64,000 nucleotides of DNA, from positions 124,001 to 188,000 of the forward strand of contig NZ_SMFK01000001.1 in the NCBI RefSeq assembly GCF_004349355.1. Reading direction: 5' to 3'. This document shows, piece after piece, positions 9,446 to 18,787 of this stretch. The position numbers and the translations under genes were made by a program. Source of the DNA: Flavobacterium cellulosilyticum. Lineage in GTDB: Bacteria > Bacteroidota > Bacteroidia > Flavobacteriales > Flavobacteriaceae. Each line of letters opens with the position of its first letter. The first letter of the stretch is position 1. The notes under the pieces were generated by a model, which saw only the letters and a list, made by a program, of their open reading frames with translations, had not been told where the DNA came from and did no database searches.

Positions 9446-11752
9446 ATGAACCAAAATTATATAAAACCAGACAATTGGTCCATCATTGAAGAAGGATTTG
9501 ATGTAGAAAGTGTGAAATCGTCCGAAAGTCTTTTCAGTATTGGAAATGGCGCCATGGGACAACGCGCTAATTTTGAAGAAACATACACCGGAGAAAGCTT
9601 TCAAGGAAGCTATATAGCAGGAATTTATTATCCTGATAAAACAAAAGTAGGTTGGTGGAAAAATGGCTATCCAAAATATTTTGCAAAAGTCCTAAACGCT
9701 CCTAATTGGATTGGTATCGACGTTGAAATCAATGACGAAAACCTTGATTTGAAAACCTGTACGGAAGTGAATAACTTCCGTCGCGAATTGAATATGAAAG
9801 AAGGCTGGTACAACCGATCCTTTGATGCTACATTGCAAAATGGAACCGAAATTTCGGTGACTATTCGTCGTTTTTTGTCCTTAGATTTAGACGAAGTCGG
9901 TGTAATCAATTATGAAATCACTCCTGTAAATAAAGATGCAAAGATAGTTTTCAAACCTTATATAGACGCAGGAATTCATAATGAAGACACCAACTGGGAC
10001 GAAAAATTCTGGGAAACTCTGGAAGTAAAAAGAACAGGAAATGAAGGTTTTGTCACTGCCCAAACATTAAAAACCAATTTCAAGGCAACAACATTTATGC
10101 AAAATAACATTTTCATAGATGGAAAAAACGGAAACATTTCACCTTCAAATATTAAAACAGGTACTGATAAAATTCAATTTTCATTCGATGTTATTATTGC
10201 TCAAGGTCAAAAAACATCCATTCAAAAAATTGGTGGCTACACCGTTTCTCTTAACCATAATGACACGTTAAATGCAGCTGAAACTGTTATAAAAACAGCA
10301 TTGGCAAAAGGATATGACCAAATGTTAGCCGAACAAAGCGATGCTTGGGCTAAAATTTGGGAAATGTCTGATATCACAATTGATGGTGATGTAAAAGCAC
10401 AGCAAGGAATTCGTTTTAATATTTTTCAGTTAAACCAAACTTATTTAGGAAAAGACTCTCGATTAAATATTGGTCCAAAAGGGTTTACTGGCGAAAAATA
10501 TGGTGGTTCGACTTATTGGGATACTGAAGCGTATTGTATTCCTTTTTACATGGCGACCAAAGATCAGCAAGTAGCCCGAAATTTATTGACATATCGTTAC
10601 AATCAGCTAGATAAAGCCATAGAAAATGCCGAGAAAAATTTAGGTTTCACAAATGGAGCTGCACTTTATCCTATGGTAACAATGAATGGTGAAGAATGTC
10701 ACAACGAGTGGGAAATCACTCATGAAGAAATACACCGAAACGGCGCCATTGCTTTTGCTATATATAACTATTATCGTTTTACAGGCGATTACAGTTATAT
10801 TCCTGAAAAAGGGTTGGAAGTCTTAATTGGAATTGCTCGTTTTTGGCATCAAAGAGCCAATTTTTCCAAAGAAAAAAACCAATTTGTTATACTTGGAGTT
10901 ACGGGACCCAACGAATACGAAAACAATGTAAACAATAATTTCTACACAAATTTTATTGCAAAATGGTGCATCGACTATACATTCGAACAAATTCAAAAAG
11001 TCGCTTTGGAATATCCATCAGACCATAAACGAATCGTCGAAAAAGTAAAATTGTCCGATGCTGAACTACAAGATTGGAAAAAAGTTTCTGGAAATATGTA
11101 CTTTCCAAAATCTGAAAAATTAGGAATTTATCTGCAACAAGATGGCTTTTTGGACAAAGAATTAGTGTTAGTAAAAGACTTGGATAAAAGCCAAAGACCT
11201 ATTAATCAAAAATGGTCATGGGATAGAATCCTACGTTCTCCTTATATTAAACAAGCCGACGTATTACAATGTTTTTATTTCTTTGAAGATCATTTTTCAA
11301 AAGAAGAATTACAACGCAATTTTGAATTCTATGAGGCATTTACAGTTCACGAAAGTTCCCTTTCTCCTTGCGTGCACTCTATTCAAGCGGCCAAGTTAGA
11401 CAAAATGGATATGGCCTATACCTTTTATTTAAGAACCTCAAGATTAGATTTAGATGATTATAACAAAGAGGTCGAAGAAGGTTGTCACATTACTTCAATG
11501 GCAGGAACTTGGATGAGTATTGTAGAAGGTTTTGGCGGAATGAGAGTCAAAGATAACACACTTCATTTTTCTCCTAAAATCCCAAAAGAATGGACAGGTT
11601 ATACTTTTAAAATTAACTTTAGAAATCAAATTTTAAAAGTTATTGTTAATCATACTAAAACACAGTTTGAACTCGAAGGTACAAAAAATATGACACTTTT
11701 TGTAAATGGAGAATCTGTTTTGGTAAATGCAAATTTACTAACTAATGCTTAA
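9446..11752 (+). CDS. maltose phosphorylase (GH65)
   Basis: A 768-residue cytoplasmic enzyme with no signal peptide. It has the GH65 layout: N-terminal beta-sandwich (about 1-270), (alpha/alpha)6 barrel (about 310-690) and a short C-terminal beta domain. The catalytic region ECHNEWEITHEEIHRNGAI (residues 417-434) carries the general-acid glutamate, and the barrel contains the phosphate/substrate motifs KYGGSTYWDTEAYC and GVTGPNEYENNVNNNFYTN. By family it splits maltose plus phosphate into glucose and beta-glucose 1-phosphate. The adjacent beta-phosphoglucomutase supports maltose over trehalose or kojibiose as substrate, though sequence alone cannot exclude those. Confidence 0.9.
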   Translation: MNQNYIKPDNWSIIEEGFDVESVKSSESLFSIGNGAMGQRANFEETYTGESFQGSYIAGIYYPDKTKVGWWKNGYPKYFAKVLNAPNWIGIDVEINDENLDLKTCTEVNNFRRELNMKEGWYNRSFDATLQNGTEISVTIRRFLSLDLDEVGVINYEITPVNKDAKIVFKPYIDAGIHNEDTNWDEKFWETLEVKRTGNEGFVTAQTLKTNFKATTFMQNNIFIDGKNGNISPSNIKTGTDKIQFSFDVIIAQGQKTSIQKIGGYTVSLNHNDTLNAAETVIKTALAKGYDQMLAEQSDAWAKIWEMSDITIDGDVKAQQGIRFNIFQLNQTYLGKDSRLNIGPKGFTGEKYGGSTYWDTEAYCIPFYMATKDQQVARNLLTYRYNQLDKAIENAEKNLGFTNGAALYPMVTMNGEECHNEWEITHEEIHRNGAIAFAIYNYYRFTGDYSYIPEKGLEVLIGIARFWHQRANFSKEKNQFVILGVTGPNEYENNVNNNFYTNFIAKWCIDYTFEQIQKVALEYPSDHKRIVEKVKLSDAELQDWKKVSGNMYFPKSEKLGIYLQQDGFLDKELVLVKDLDKSQRPINQKWSWDRILRSPYIKQADVLQCFYFFEDHFSKEELQRNFEFYEAFTVHESSLSPCVHSIQAAKLDKMDMAYTFYLRTSRLDLDDYNKEVEEGCHITSMAGTWMSIVEGFGGMRVKDNTLHFSPKIPKEWTGYTFKINFRNQILKVIVNHTKTQFELEGTKNMTLFVNGESVLVNANLLTNA

Positions 11753-11770
11753 TTAATAATTTGCTCATAA

Positions 11771-11811
11771 GCAACTAAGAAAATTAAGTACGTTCTTATT
11801 TTCTTAGTTGC
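11771..11811 (+). terminator. strong stem-loop after maltose phosphorylase
   Basis: A perfect 14-bp inverted repeat (GCAACTAAGAAAAT and its complement) with a 13-nt loop is followed by CTTATTTTTATTT. It fits a rho-independent terminator, or an attenuator separating the cytoplasmic genes from the secreted enzymes downstream. The arm resembles the 'CTAAGAAAxTTAAG' elements seen at 16.1, 18.6 and 19.2 kb. Confidence 0.75.
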
Positions 11812-11857
11812 CTTATTTTTATTTAAAAAGGTTTCTCTGAAATTAATCATTTATCAA

Positions 11858-13690
11858 ATGAAAAAGATAATTTTACTTCTTATCATTACAACTACTACTA
11901 TGTTTGCTCAAATTGAAAAAATAGAACCTCCTTTTTGGTATGCAGGAATGCAAAATCCTGAATTACAAATTATGTTTTACGGAAAAAACATAGCTAAATA
12001 TCAGGTTTCAGTTTCCAATTCGATTACTATACTAAATGTTAAAAGAACTGAAAATTCAAACTATATTTTCATTACAATAAACACTAAAAATGTTACCGCC
12101 ACAGAATTTATTTTTACTTTCAAGGAGAAAAATAAAGTAGTTTTTACTCAATTATATTCTCTAAAAAAACGAAGAGAAAACTCAGCGCAACGACTCAGTT
12201 TTGATGCCTCAGATACGATGTATTTGTTGATGCCAGATCGCTTCTCAAACGGGAATCCCAATAATGACAGTGATGCTTTAATGACTGAAAAATACAATCG
12301 AGAATTGCCAGGTGGAAGACATGGTGGGGACATTCAAGGCATTATCAATCATTTAGATTACATACAGGACTTAGGCGCAACAACTATTTGGAGCACACCG
12401 CTTTGCGAAGATAATGAAGCTGCATATTCCTATCATACTTATGCACAAACAGATGTTTATAAAATTGATCCACGTTATGGGACCAATGACGATTATGCGC
12501 GATTAGCATCTGAAATGCACAAGAGAAAATTGAAATTAGTAATGGATTATGTGACCAATCATTGGGGAAAAGAACATTGGATGATGAAAGATTTACCCAC
12601 TCCAGATTGGATTCATCAGTTTGAAAATTATACTCAAACCAATCATAAAAGAACCGTTATTCACGACACACATGCATCGAAAAGTGACACTAAAATATGT
12701 ATGGAAGGATGGTTTGCTCCTACGATGCCAGATTTGAATCAAAATAATCCGTTAGTATTAAACTATCTTACACAGAATGCAATTTGGTGGATTGAATTCG
12801 CCAATTTAGATGGTTTTAGAGTGGACACCTACAATTATGCTGAACCAAAAGCCATTGCTAAATGGACTAAAGCTATAACGGATGAATACCCTAACTTTAA
12901 TATTGTTGGCGAAATATCGATGCGAAATCAAGCCCAACTTTCGTATTGGCAAAAAGACAGCCCCATTGGAAAAATTCAAAATTTCAATTCCAATTTGCCG
13001 AGTATAATGGATTTTATTCTATCCGATGCTCTTTTGACCATTTTCAATGAAGATGGCAATTGGGAAACAGGAATGATCCGAATCTACGACAATTTAGCCA
13101 ATGATTTTTTGTATCCAAATGTAAATAATTTGCTAATTTTTGCTGAAAATCATGATACACATCGTGTCAATCATGTGTATCTAAATGACATTCAAAAATA
13201 CAAAATGACTATGGCTGTTCTTGCTACAGTTCGAGGAATTCCACAATTGTATTATGGTTCCGAAATTGGAATGACCGGAAACAAAGACAGTGGTGACGCC
13301 TATATCCGACAAGATTTTCCCGGCGGATGGGAAGGCGATACCATTAATGCTTATACTAAAAAAGGCAGAACTGATGGTCAAAACGAATATTTCGATTTTA
13401 CCCGTAAATTATTTAATTGGAGAAAAACAAAATCAGTCGTACATTTTGGAAAAATGACCCATTATATTCCAGAAAACAATACCTATATCTATTTTCGATA
13501 TGATAGCAATGACAGCGTGATGGTTTTATTCAACAACAATAGTGAAACAAAATCTATTGCTACCGATCGTTTTGAAGAAAATTTAAAAAACTATACCATT
13601 GGAAAAGATGTCATTTCTGAAAAAATAATTGATATAACAAAAGATATTATTTTGGAACCAAAATCGGTTTTAATACTCGAATTGAAATAA
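11858..13690 (+). CDS. periplasmic GH13 neopullulanase/cyclomaltodextrinase-type amylase (SusA-like)
   Basis: A 610-residue secreted enzyme. The signal peptide ends near TTTTMFAQ (about residue 18), an N-terminal cyclomaltodextrinase domain covers residues 19-105 and the GH13 barrel follows. The four conserved regions are visible: I DYVTNHWG (230-237), II GFRVDTYNY with nucleophile D323, III IVGEISMR with acid/base E352, and IV FAENHDTHR with H432 and D433. Lack of a lipobox suggests the periplasm. By family it hydrolyses maltooligosaccharides, cyclodextrins or pullulan to maltose or panose. It would act after SusCD import and before the permease. Confidence 0.92.
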   Translation: MKKIILLLIITTTTMFAQIEKIEPPFWYAGMQNPELQIMFYGKNIAKYQVSVSNSITILNVKRTENSNYIFITINTKNVTATEFIFTFKEKNKVVFTQLYSLKKRRENSAQRLSFDASDTMYLLMPDRFSNGNPNNDSDALMTEKYNRELPGGRHGGDIQGIINHLDYIQDLGATTIWSTPLCEDNEAAYSYHTYAQTDVYKIDPRYGTNDDYARLASEMHKRKLKLVMDYVTNHWGKEHWMMKDLPTPDWIHQFENYTQTNHKRTVIHDTHASKSDTKICMEGWFAPTMPDLNQNNPLVLNYLTQNAIWWIEFANLDGFRVDTYNYAEPKAIAKWTKAITDEYPNFNIVGEISMRNQAQLSYWQKDSPIGKIQNFNSNLPSIMDFILSDALLTIFNEDGNWETGMIRIYDNLANDFLYPNVNNLLIFAENHDTHRVNHVYLNDIQKYKMTMAVLATVRGIPQLYYGSEIGMTGNKDSGDAYIRQDFPGGWEGDTINAYTKKGRTDGQNEYFDFTRKLFNWRKTKSVVHFGKMTHYIPENNTYIYFRYDSNDSVMVLFNNNSETKSIATDRFEENLKNYTIGKDVISEKIIDITKDIILEPKSVLILELK

Positions 13691-13706
13691 TAGATTAACT
13701 CCTACC

Positions 13707-13739
13707 AAACCTGAAACTTTATAAAATCCTATCAGGTTT
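13707..13739. terminator. weak stem-loop between amylase and GH31 genes
   Basis: AAACCTGA and its complement TCAGGTTT form an 8-bp stem with a 17-nt loop, 63 bp in total between the two genes. There is no long T tract, so this may be a processing or partial termination site, or a copy of a dispersed repeat. Confidence 0.4.
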
Positions 13740-13752
13740 AAAATCATTTTAA

Positions 13753-16122
13753 ATGAAAAAAATATTTTTCTTATTATTTATAACTTCGCTTTCCTTTGCC
13801 CAAAATGCAAACAGAAAATTCATCAGTTGCAAAGAAAATAAAGGCATTTTAGAAATCTCAACTTCTGATGGTTTCTATTTGATAAAACCCTATTCTGATA
13901 AAATTATTGAAACCTCTTTTATTCCAAAGGGACAAAGTTTCAATCCAATTTCTGAAGCTGTCGTTTTAACTCCAAAAAAGAGAGCTTCAAAGGTTTCCGA
14001 AAATAAAAAATCAATTACACTTTCAACTTCTGGAATTGTAGTTTCCATCCAAAAATTCCCGTTTCAAATTTCTTATTTCAATCAACAAAAACTGTTGTTT
14101 TCAGAGAAAAACGGTTATTCTAAAAAAGACAATAATGAAATACTAGATTTCAACATTGACTCTTCCGAAGTACTTTATGGTGGTGGCGAACGCGCTTTGG
14201 GAATGAACCGCCGTGGAAATCGTTTGCAATTATACAATCGTGCCAGTTATGGCTACGAAACGCATGCTGACTTAATGAATTTCTGTATTCCGATGGTTTT
14301 ATCCTCAAAAATATACGCGGTTCATTTTGATAATTCCGCTATTGGTTACTTAGATTTAGACAGCAAAAAAGACAATACATTAGAATATGAAACGATTTCT
14401 GGCAGAAAAACCTACCAAGTAATTGTAGGCGATTCTTGGACCGATTTAATTTCTAATTATACTGATTTAACCGGAAAACAACCTTTACCTGCAAGATGGA
14501 CTTTGGGAAATTTCTCCAGTCGTTTTGGGTATCATTCGCAAGAAGAAGTCGAGAAAACAATCAAAAAATTTGAAGATGATAAAATTCCTGTCGATGCCAT
14601 AATCCTAGATTTATATTGGTTTGGCAAAGAAGTAAAGGGAACAATGGGGAATTTGGCTTGGGATAAAGACAAATTTCCACATCCAACAAAAATGATTGCC
14701 GATTTGAATGCTAAAGGAGTGAAAACGGTGCTAATAACGGAACCATTTGTCTTAACTACTTCCAGTAAATGGCAGGAAGCAGTTGATAAAAAAATCTTGG
14801 CAACGGATGACAAAGGGAATCCATTTCAATATGATTTCTATTTTGGCAACACTGGTATCATAGACATATTTAAACCTGAGGGAGCATCTTGGTTTTGGAA
14901 TATTTATAAAAACTTAATCAATCAAGGTGTTGGTGGCCTTTGGGGAGATTTGGGTGAACCCGAAGTATTTCCATCTGAAGCTAGAACTGCAGCTGGAAAA
15001 GCAGATGAAGTTCATAATATTTATGGTCACAACTGGGCAAAATTAATTGCAGAAGGTTATAAAAAAGATTTTCCAAAGGTACGTCCGTTTATCTTGATGC
15101 GCGCTGGATTTTCTGGCTCGCAACGTTTTGGCATGATGCCATGGTCTGGTGACGTGAGCCGCTCTTGGGGTGGATTGCAATCCCAAACTGAGATTGCACT
15201 GCAAATGGGAATGCAAGGAATGGGCTATATGCACTCCGATTTAGGTGGTTTTGCTGGGGATTATTTCGACAATGAATTGTATATCCGTTGGTTGCAATAT
15301 GGAGTTTTTCAACCTATTTTTCGACCACATGCGCAGGAAGATGTTGCTTCGGAACCTGTTTATAAAGATATAATAACCAAAGCCAAAGCCAAAAAACAAG
15401 TGGAATTGCGTTACCAATTATTACCTTATAATTACACCTTGGCTTTCGAAAACAGTCAAAAAGGAACACCATTAATGCGTCCATTGTTTTTTGAAGAACC
15501 TAATAATCCGAAATTAGCTACCGTTTGCGAAAGCTATCTATGGGGAAATGACTTTTTGGTTACGCCAATTACAAAACCGGGTATAACTTCAACTACTATC
15601 TATTTTCCTAAAAACAACAATTGGTATGATTTTTATACGGACGAAAAACAAATGGCTGGAACTACTGCAACTGTTTCGGTTGTTGAAGACCATATTCCAG
15701 TTTATGTTCGTGGTGGCGCTTTTATTCCAATGATAAAAACAATCCTAAACACATCGAAATATTCTTTAGACAACTTTGATTTGCACTATTATTTTGATGC
15801 AAAAACTACAAACAGTTCAGGAAACCTGTACAATGATAATGGGACAACTACTTTTACTTTCGAAAAAGGAGAATATGAACTATTAAATTTCAATGGCAAT
15901 TTCAATGGTAATGGCAAAGTAATTGTCCTGAAATTGGATTCAGAAATTGGAAAAAACTTTCAATCTGCTGACAAAAATGTAAATTTGATCATTCACAATA
16001 TAAAAGCCAAAACCATTACTGTCGATGGAAAAATTGTAGCATTCAAAGCAAATAAAAACACAGTTGAAATTCCTGTTTCATGGAAAAAAGGAACTGGTGT
16101 TGAAATAAAAATACAACTATAA
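13753..16122 (+). CDS. GH31 alpha-glucosidase, secreted
   Basis: A 789-residue glycoside hydrolase with signal peptide (cleavage near SLSFAQ, residue 17) and no lipobox, so probably periplasmic. An N-terminal GH31 beta-sandwich is followed by the catalytic barrel with WGDLGEPE (nucleophile D399) and WSGDVSRSW (acid/base D467), and by beta domains at the C-terminus. The N-terminal domain contains YGGGERALGMNRRG, typical of the family. By family knowledge it releases glucose from the non-reducing ends of maltooligosaccharides. It occupies the place that the GH97 enzyme SusB has in the Bacteroides sus locus. Confidence 0.92.
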   Translation: MKKIFFLLFITSLSFAQNANRKFISCKENKGILEISTSDGFYLIKPYSDKIIETSFIPKGQSFNPISEAVVLTPKKRASKVSENKKSITLSTSGIVVSIQKFPFQISYFNQQKLLFSEKNGYSKKDNNEILDFNIDSSEVLYGGGERALGMNRRGNRLQLYNRASYGYETHADLMNFCIPMVLSSKIYAVHFDNSAIGYLDLDSKKDNTLEYETISGRKTYQVIVGDSWTDLISNYTDLTGKQPLPARWTLGNFSSRFGYHSQEEVEKTIKKFEDDKIPVDAIILDLYWFGKEVKGTMGNLAWDKDKFPHPTKMIADLNAKGVKTVLITEPFVLTTSSKWQEAVDKKILATDDKGNPFQYDFYFGNTGIIDIFKPEGASWFWNIYKNLINQGVGGLWGDLGEPEVFPSEARTAAGKADEVHNIYGHNWAKLIAEGYKKDFPKVRPFILMRAGFSGSQRFGMMPWSGDVSRSWGGLQSQTEIALQMGMQGMGYMHSDLGGFAGDYFDNELYIRWLQYGVFQPIFRPHAQEDVASEPVYKDIITKAKAKKQVELRYQLLPYNYTLAFENSQKGTPLMRPLFFEEPNNPKLATVCESYLWGNDFLVTPITKPGITSTTIYFPKNNNWYDFYTDEKQMAGTTATVSVVEDHIPVYVRGGAFIPMIKTILNTSKYSLDNFDLHYYFDAKTTNSSGNLYNDNGTTTFTFEKGEYELLNFNGNFNGNGKVIVLKLDSEIGKNFQSADKNVNLIIHNIKAKTITVDGKIVAFKANKNTVEIPVSWKKGTGVEIKIQL

Positions 16123-16137
16123 AAAAAAACGTCAAAC

Positions 16138-16183
16138 CATTTAGAAAATTAAGAAATAGATAATGAACCTTAATTCTTTAATG
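16138..16183. repeat. imperfect hairpin of the 'ATTAAGAAAxTTAAG' family
   Basis: CATTTAGAAAATTAAG and CTTAATTCTTTAATG face each other between the GH31 and GH13 genes. The arms resemble the terminal repeats around the GxxExxY gene at 18.7-19.2 kb and the terminator at 11.8 kb. It may be a relic of the same dispersed element family. No T tract adjoins it. Confidence 0.4.
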
Positions 16184-16202
16184 ATATTTTAAAAAAAAAT
16201 CT

Positions 16203-17849
16203 ATGAAAAAATTAATCTTGCTTTTAACTATTTCTCTTTTATTCACAAGCTGTTCTTCAACAAAACAAAATAAAAGTGAAACAAAAACCCCATTCGTTTG
16301 GGAAAATGCCAATGTCTATTTTCTATTAGTGGACCGGTTTAATAATGGGGATAAAACCAATGACCACACCTATAACAGAAATAAACCAGCAGATAAATTG
16401 CGAGGTTTTGAGGGTGGAGATATTAGAGGTGTAATTCAAAAATTAAACGAAGGTTACTTTGAAAAATTAGGAATTAATGCTATTTGGATGACGCCAATTG
16501 TAGAACAAATACACGACGGAGTCGATGAAGGAACAGGTTACACATATGCATTTCATGGCTATTGGGCAAAAGATTGGTCTGCTTTAGACCCTAATTTTGG
16601 AACAAAAAAAGATTTAGCTGAATTAGTCCAAAAAGCACATGCTAAAGGAATTCGGATCATGCTTGACGCTGTTATCAACCATACAGGACCTGTAACTGAG
16701 GAAGATCCTGCATATCCTGATGAGTGGGTTCGTACTACTCCAAAATGCACCTACAAATCATATGACACTTATATTAATTGCACTTTAGTTGATAACCTCC
16801 CGGATGTTAAAACCGAAAGTAATGAGAATGTAGATTTACCTCTAATGCTCATTGAAAAATGGAAAAAAGAAGGTCGTTATGAAAAAGAAGTCGCTGAGTT
16901 AGACGCCTTTTTCAAAAAAACAGGCTATCCAAGAGCACCAAGATATTATATTATGAAATGGTTGTCCGATTATATAACCAACTATGGAATTGACGGTTAT
17001 CGTGTGGATACCGTGAAACACACTTATGAAAATGTTTGGGCCGATTTTTCAGTAGTTTGCAAAAATGCTTTTACTGAATACAAACAAATAAATCCAAATA
17101 AGGTATTAGACAACAATGCTTTTTTCTTGGTTGGAGAAGTGTATGGTTATGGCATTAAAGCTAAGCAATGGTATGATTTTGGAGATAAAAAAGTAAATTA
17201 TTTCGAAAACGGATTCAATGGATTAATCAATTTTGATTTCAAAGGCGATGCCAATAAATCGTATGAAGAAATCTTCTCAAAATATTCGACTATTTTAAAT
17301 TCAGAATTAAAAGGCTTGACCGTAATGAATTATTTGACCTCACACGATGATGGTACTCCTTTTGATAAAAAGAGAGAAAAAACCATCGAAGCAGGAACTA
17401 AACTACTGCTAGCACCTGGAATTTCGCAAGTGTATTATGGTGATGAAAGTGCTCGATCACTTGAAATAGCAGGCACTACAGGTGATGCAACCTTACGATC
17501 GATGATGAATTGGGCTGCCATAAAGACAAATCTTACAACTCAAAAAGTACTATTGCATTGGCAGAAATTAGGCAATTTCAGAAAAAAACATCCTTCAATT
17601 GGAGCAGGAATTCATCAAGAAATTACAGCAAGTCCTTATGTTTTTAGCAGAACTTATACTAAAGATAACTACACAGATAACGTAGTTGTTGGATTGGACT
17701 TAGCAATTGGAGAAAAAGAGATTTCAGTGGGAGCTATTTTTAAAGACGGAACTAAAGTAAGAGATGCTTATTCTGGAATATCAACTGTAGTTTTGAATGG
17801 AAAAGTTAGTATTGATACTGAATATGCTATTTTGTTACTGGAAAAATAA
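16203..17849 (+). CDS. surface/outer-membrane GH13 alpha-amylase lipoprotein (SusG-like role)
   Basis: A 548-residue alpha-amylase. The lipoprotein signal ends at C17 (LFTSC), which predicts membrane anchoring, probably on the outer membrane as in SusG. GH13 regions: I DAVINHTG (155-162), II GYRVDTVKH with nucleophile D269, III LVGEVYGYG with acid/base E312, and IV YLTSHDDGTPF with H381 and D382. Region IV has SHD in place of the usual NHD. The enzyme would make the first cuts in starch so that SusCD can import the products. It closes the run of same-strand starch genes. Surface exposure is inferred. Confidence 0.9.
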   Translation: MKKLILLLTISLLFTSCSSTKQNKSETKTPFVWENANVYFLLVDRFNNGDKTNDHTYNRNKPADKLRGFEGGDIRGVIQKLNEGYFEKLGINAIWMTPIVEQIHDGVDEGTGYTYAFHGYWAKDWSALDPNFGTKKDLAELVQKAHAKGIRIMLDAVINHTGPVTEEDPAYPDEWVRTTPKCTYKSYDTYINCTLVDNLPDVKTESNENVDLPLMLIEKWKKEGRYEKEVAELDAFFKKTGYPRAPRYYIMKWLSDYITNYGIDGYRVDTVKHTYENVWADFSVVCKNAFTEYKQINPNKVLDNNAFFLVGEVYGYGIKAKQWYDFGDKKVNYFENGFNGLINFDFKGDANKSYEEIFSKYSTILNSELKGLTVMNYLTSHDDGTPFDKKREKTIEAGTKLLLAPGISQVYYGDESARSLEIAGTTGDATLRSMMNWAAIKTNLTTQKVLLHWQKLGNFRKKHPSIGAGIHQEITASPYVFSRTYTKDNYTDNVVVGLDLAIGEKEISVGAIFKDGTKVRDAYSGISTVVLNGKVSIDTEYAILLLEK

Positions 17850-17877
17850 ACTAGAAATCAAAGAATTTACACCTATT

Positions 17878-17919
17878 CGCAAAGCTCTCAAAGTAAATTA
17901 ACGCTTTGAGAACTTTGCG
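17878..17919 (+). terminator. terminator closing the starch locus
   Basis: Arms CGCAAAGCTCTCAAAG and CTTTGAGAACTTTGCG pair at 15 of 16 positions around a 10-nt loop, followed by ATTTTTCTTT. It marks the end of the starch operon, with the next gene having its own promoter-like box. Confidence 0.8.
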
Positions 17920-17931
17920 ATTTTTCTTTAA

Positions 17932-17939
17932 TATATTTA
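17932..17939 (+). promoter_or_regulatory. candidate -7 box for the glycerophosphodiesterase gene
   Basis: TATATTTA followed by C, 16 bp before the start codon and just after a terminator. It matches TAnnTTTG at 7 of 8 positions. Confidence 0.4.
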
Positions 17940-17955
17940 CATTAAATTAAATGAA

Positions 17956-18642
17956 ATGAATAAAATTCTCAAAATAGCTCACCGTGGCGCTTCTGGTTAC
18001 GAACCTGAGAACACCTTAATTTCCTTTCAAAAAGCAATTGATTTGAAAGCCGATGGCATTGAGCTCGATGTGCATTTAAGTTCAGATGGTGTATTAATTG
18101 TTATGCACGACGAAACCATCGACCGAACCACAAACGGTAGAGGAGAAGTGAACAAAATGTCTCTAAAAGAATTGAAAGCTTTTAAAATTCACAATTCTAA
18201 AGAAATTCCAACTTTAATCGAAGTTTTCGATATGGTCAAACAACACTGTTTTATCAATATTGAACTCAAAGGAATTGGCACTGCGAAACCCGTTATCGAT
18301 TTAATAAGTTTTTATAGTAAAGAAAAAGGTTGGCATCACGATAATTTCCTTATTTCCAGTTTTGATTGGAAAATGTTAGAAGAAACTAGATTGTTAAACC
18401 CGAATATTCGAATTGGTGTTTTGACTGAAGAGTCTATTGAAGAGGCGTTGGCTTTCGCCAAAAAAATAAAAGCCTATTCCATTAATCCCGATTACACATT
18501 GCTAACAAAAGAAAATGTAGCTTTGCAACAAGAAAATGGCTTCCAGGTTTTTCCTTGGACAGTGAACTCTGAAGAAGCAATTTTAAATATAAAATCATTC
18601 AAAGTAAACGGAATCATTTCTAATTTTCCTGATAGGATTTAA
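17956..18642 (+). CDS. glycerophosphodiester phosphodiesterase
   Basis: A 228-residue protein with the GDPD signature. HRGASGYEPENTL (residues 8-20) gives the first catalytic His and the metal-binding Glu, and IELDVHLSSDGVLIVMHD (about 35-52) adds the second Glu/Asp pair and the second His. It has no signal peptide, so a cytoplasmic enzyme that splits glycerophosphodiesters into glycerol 3-phosphate and an alcohol is expected. It stands between two terminator or repeat zones and has no evident operon partner. Functional link to the starch genes is not indicated. Confidence 0.92.
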   Translation: MNKILKIAHRGASGYEPENTLISFQKAIDLKADGIELDVHLSSDGVLIVMHDETIDRTTNGRGEVNKMSLKELKAFKIHNSKEIPTLIEVFDMVKQHCFINIELKGIGTAKPVIDLISFYSKEKGWHHDNFLISSFDWKMLEETRLLNPNIRIGVLTEESIEEALAFAKKIKAYSINPDYTLLTKENVALQQENGFQVFPWTVNSEEAILNIKSFKVNGIISNFPDRI

Positions 18643-18666
18643 TTTTAAACCATTAAGAAAGTTAAG
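18643..18666 (+). repeat. first copy of 24-bp terminal repeat (L1)
   Basis: This 24-bp sequence, containing AAACCATTAAGAAAGTTAAG, is repeated identically at 18741-18764. The similarity continues beyond it: TGTAAATAAT, then ATTG and GACTAAAAAA occur after both copies. So the 5' flank of the GxxExxY gene has been duplicated with a step of 98 bp. Confidence 0.85.
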
Positions 18667-18740
18667 TAAATTAAGTTTTATTGTAAATAATCAGATTGTT
18701 GACTAAAAAAAGTATTTCGAGTTTTTTAAACAACTATTTA

Positions 18741-18764
18741 TTTTAAACCATTAAGAAAGTTAAG
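18741..18764 (+). repeat. left inverted repeat of the GxxExxY cassette (L2)
   Basis: Identical to 18643-18666 and, in inverted orientation, matching 19207-19230 at 23 of 24 positions. The pair encloses the GxxExxY gene at short distance on both sides (24 bp to the start codon, 11 bp after the stop). Confidence 0.85.
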
Positions 18765-18787
18765 TATGAATGTAAATAATTTGATTG

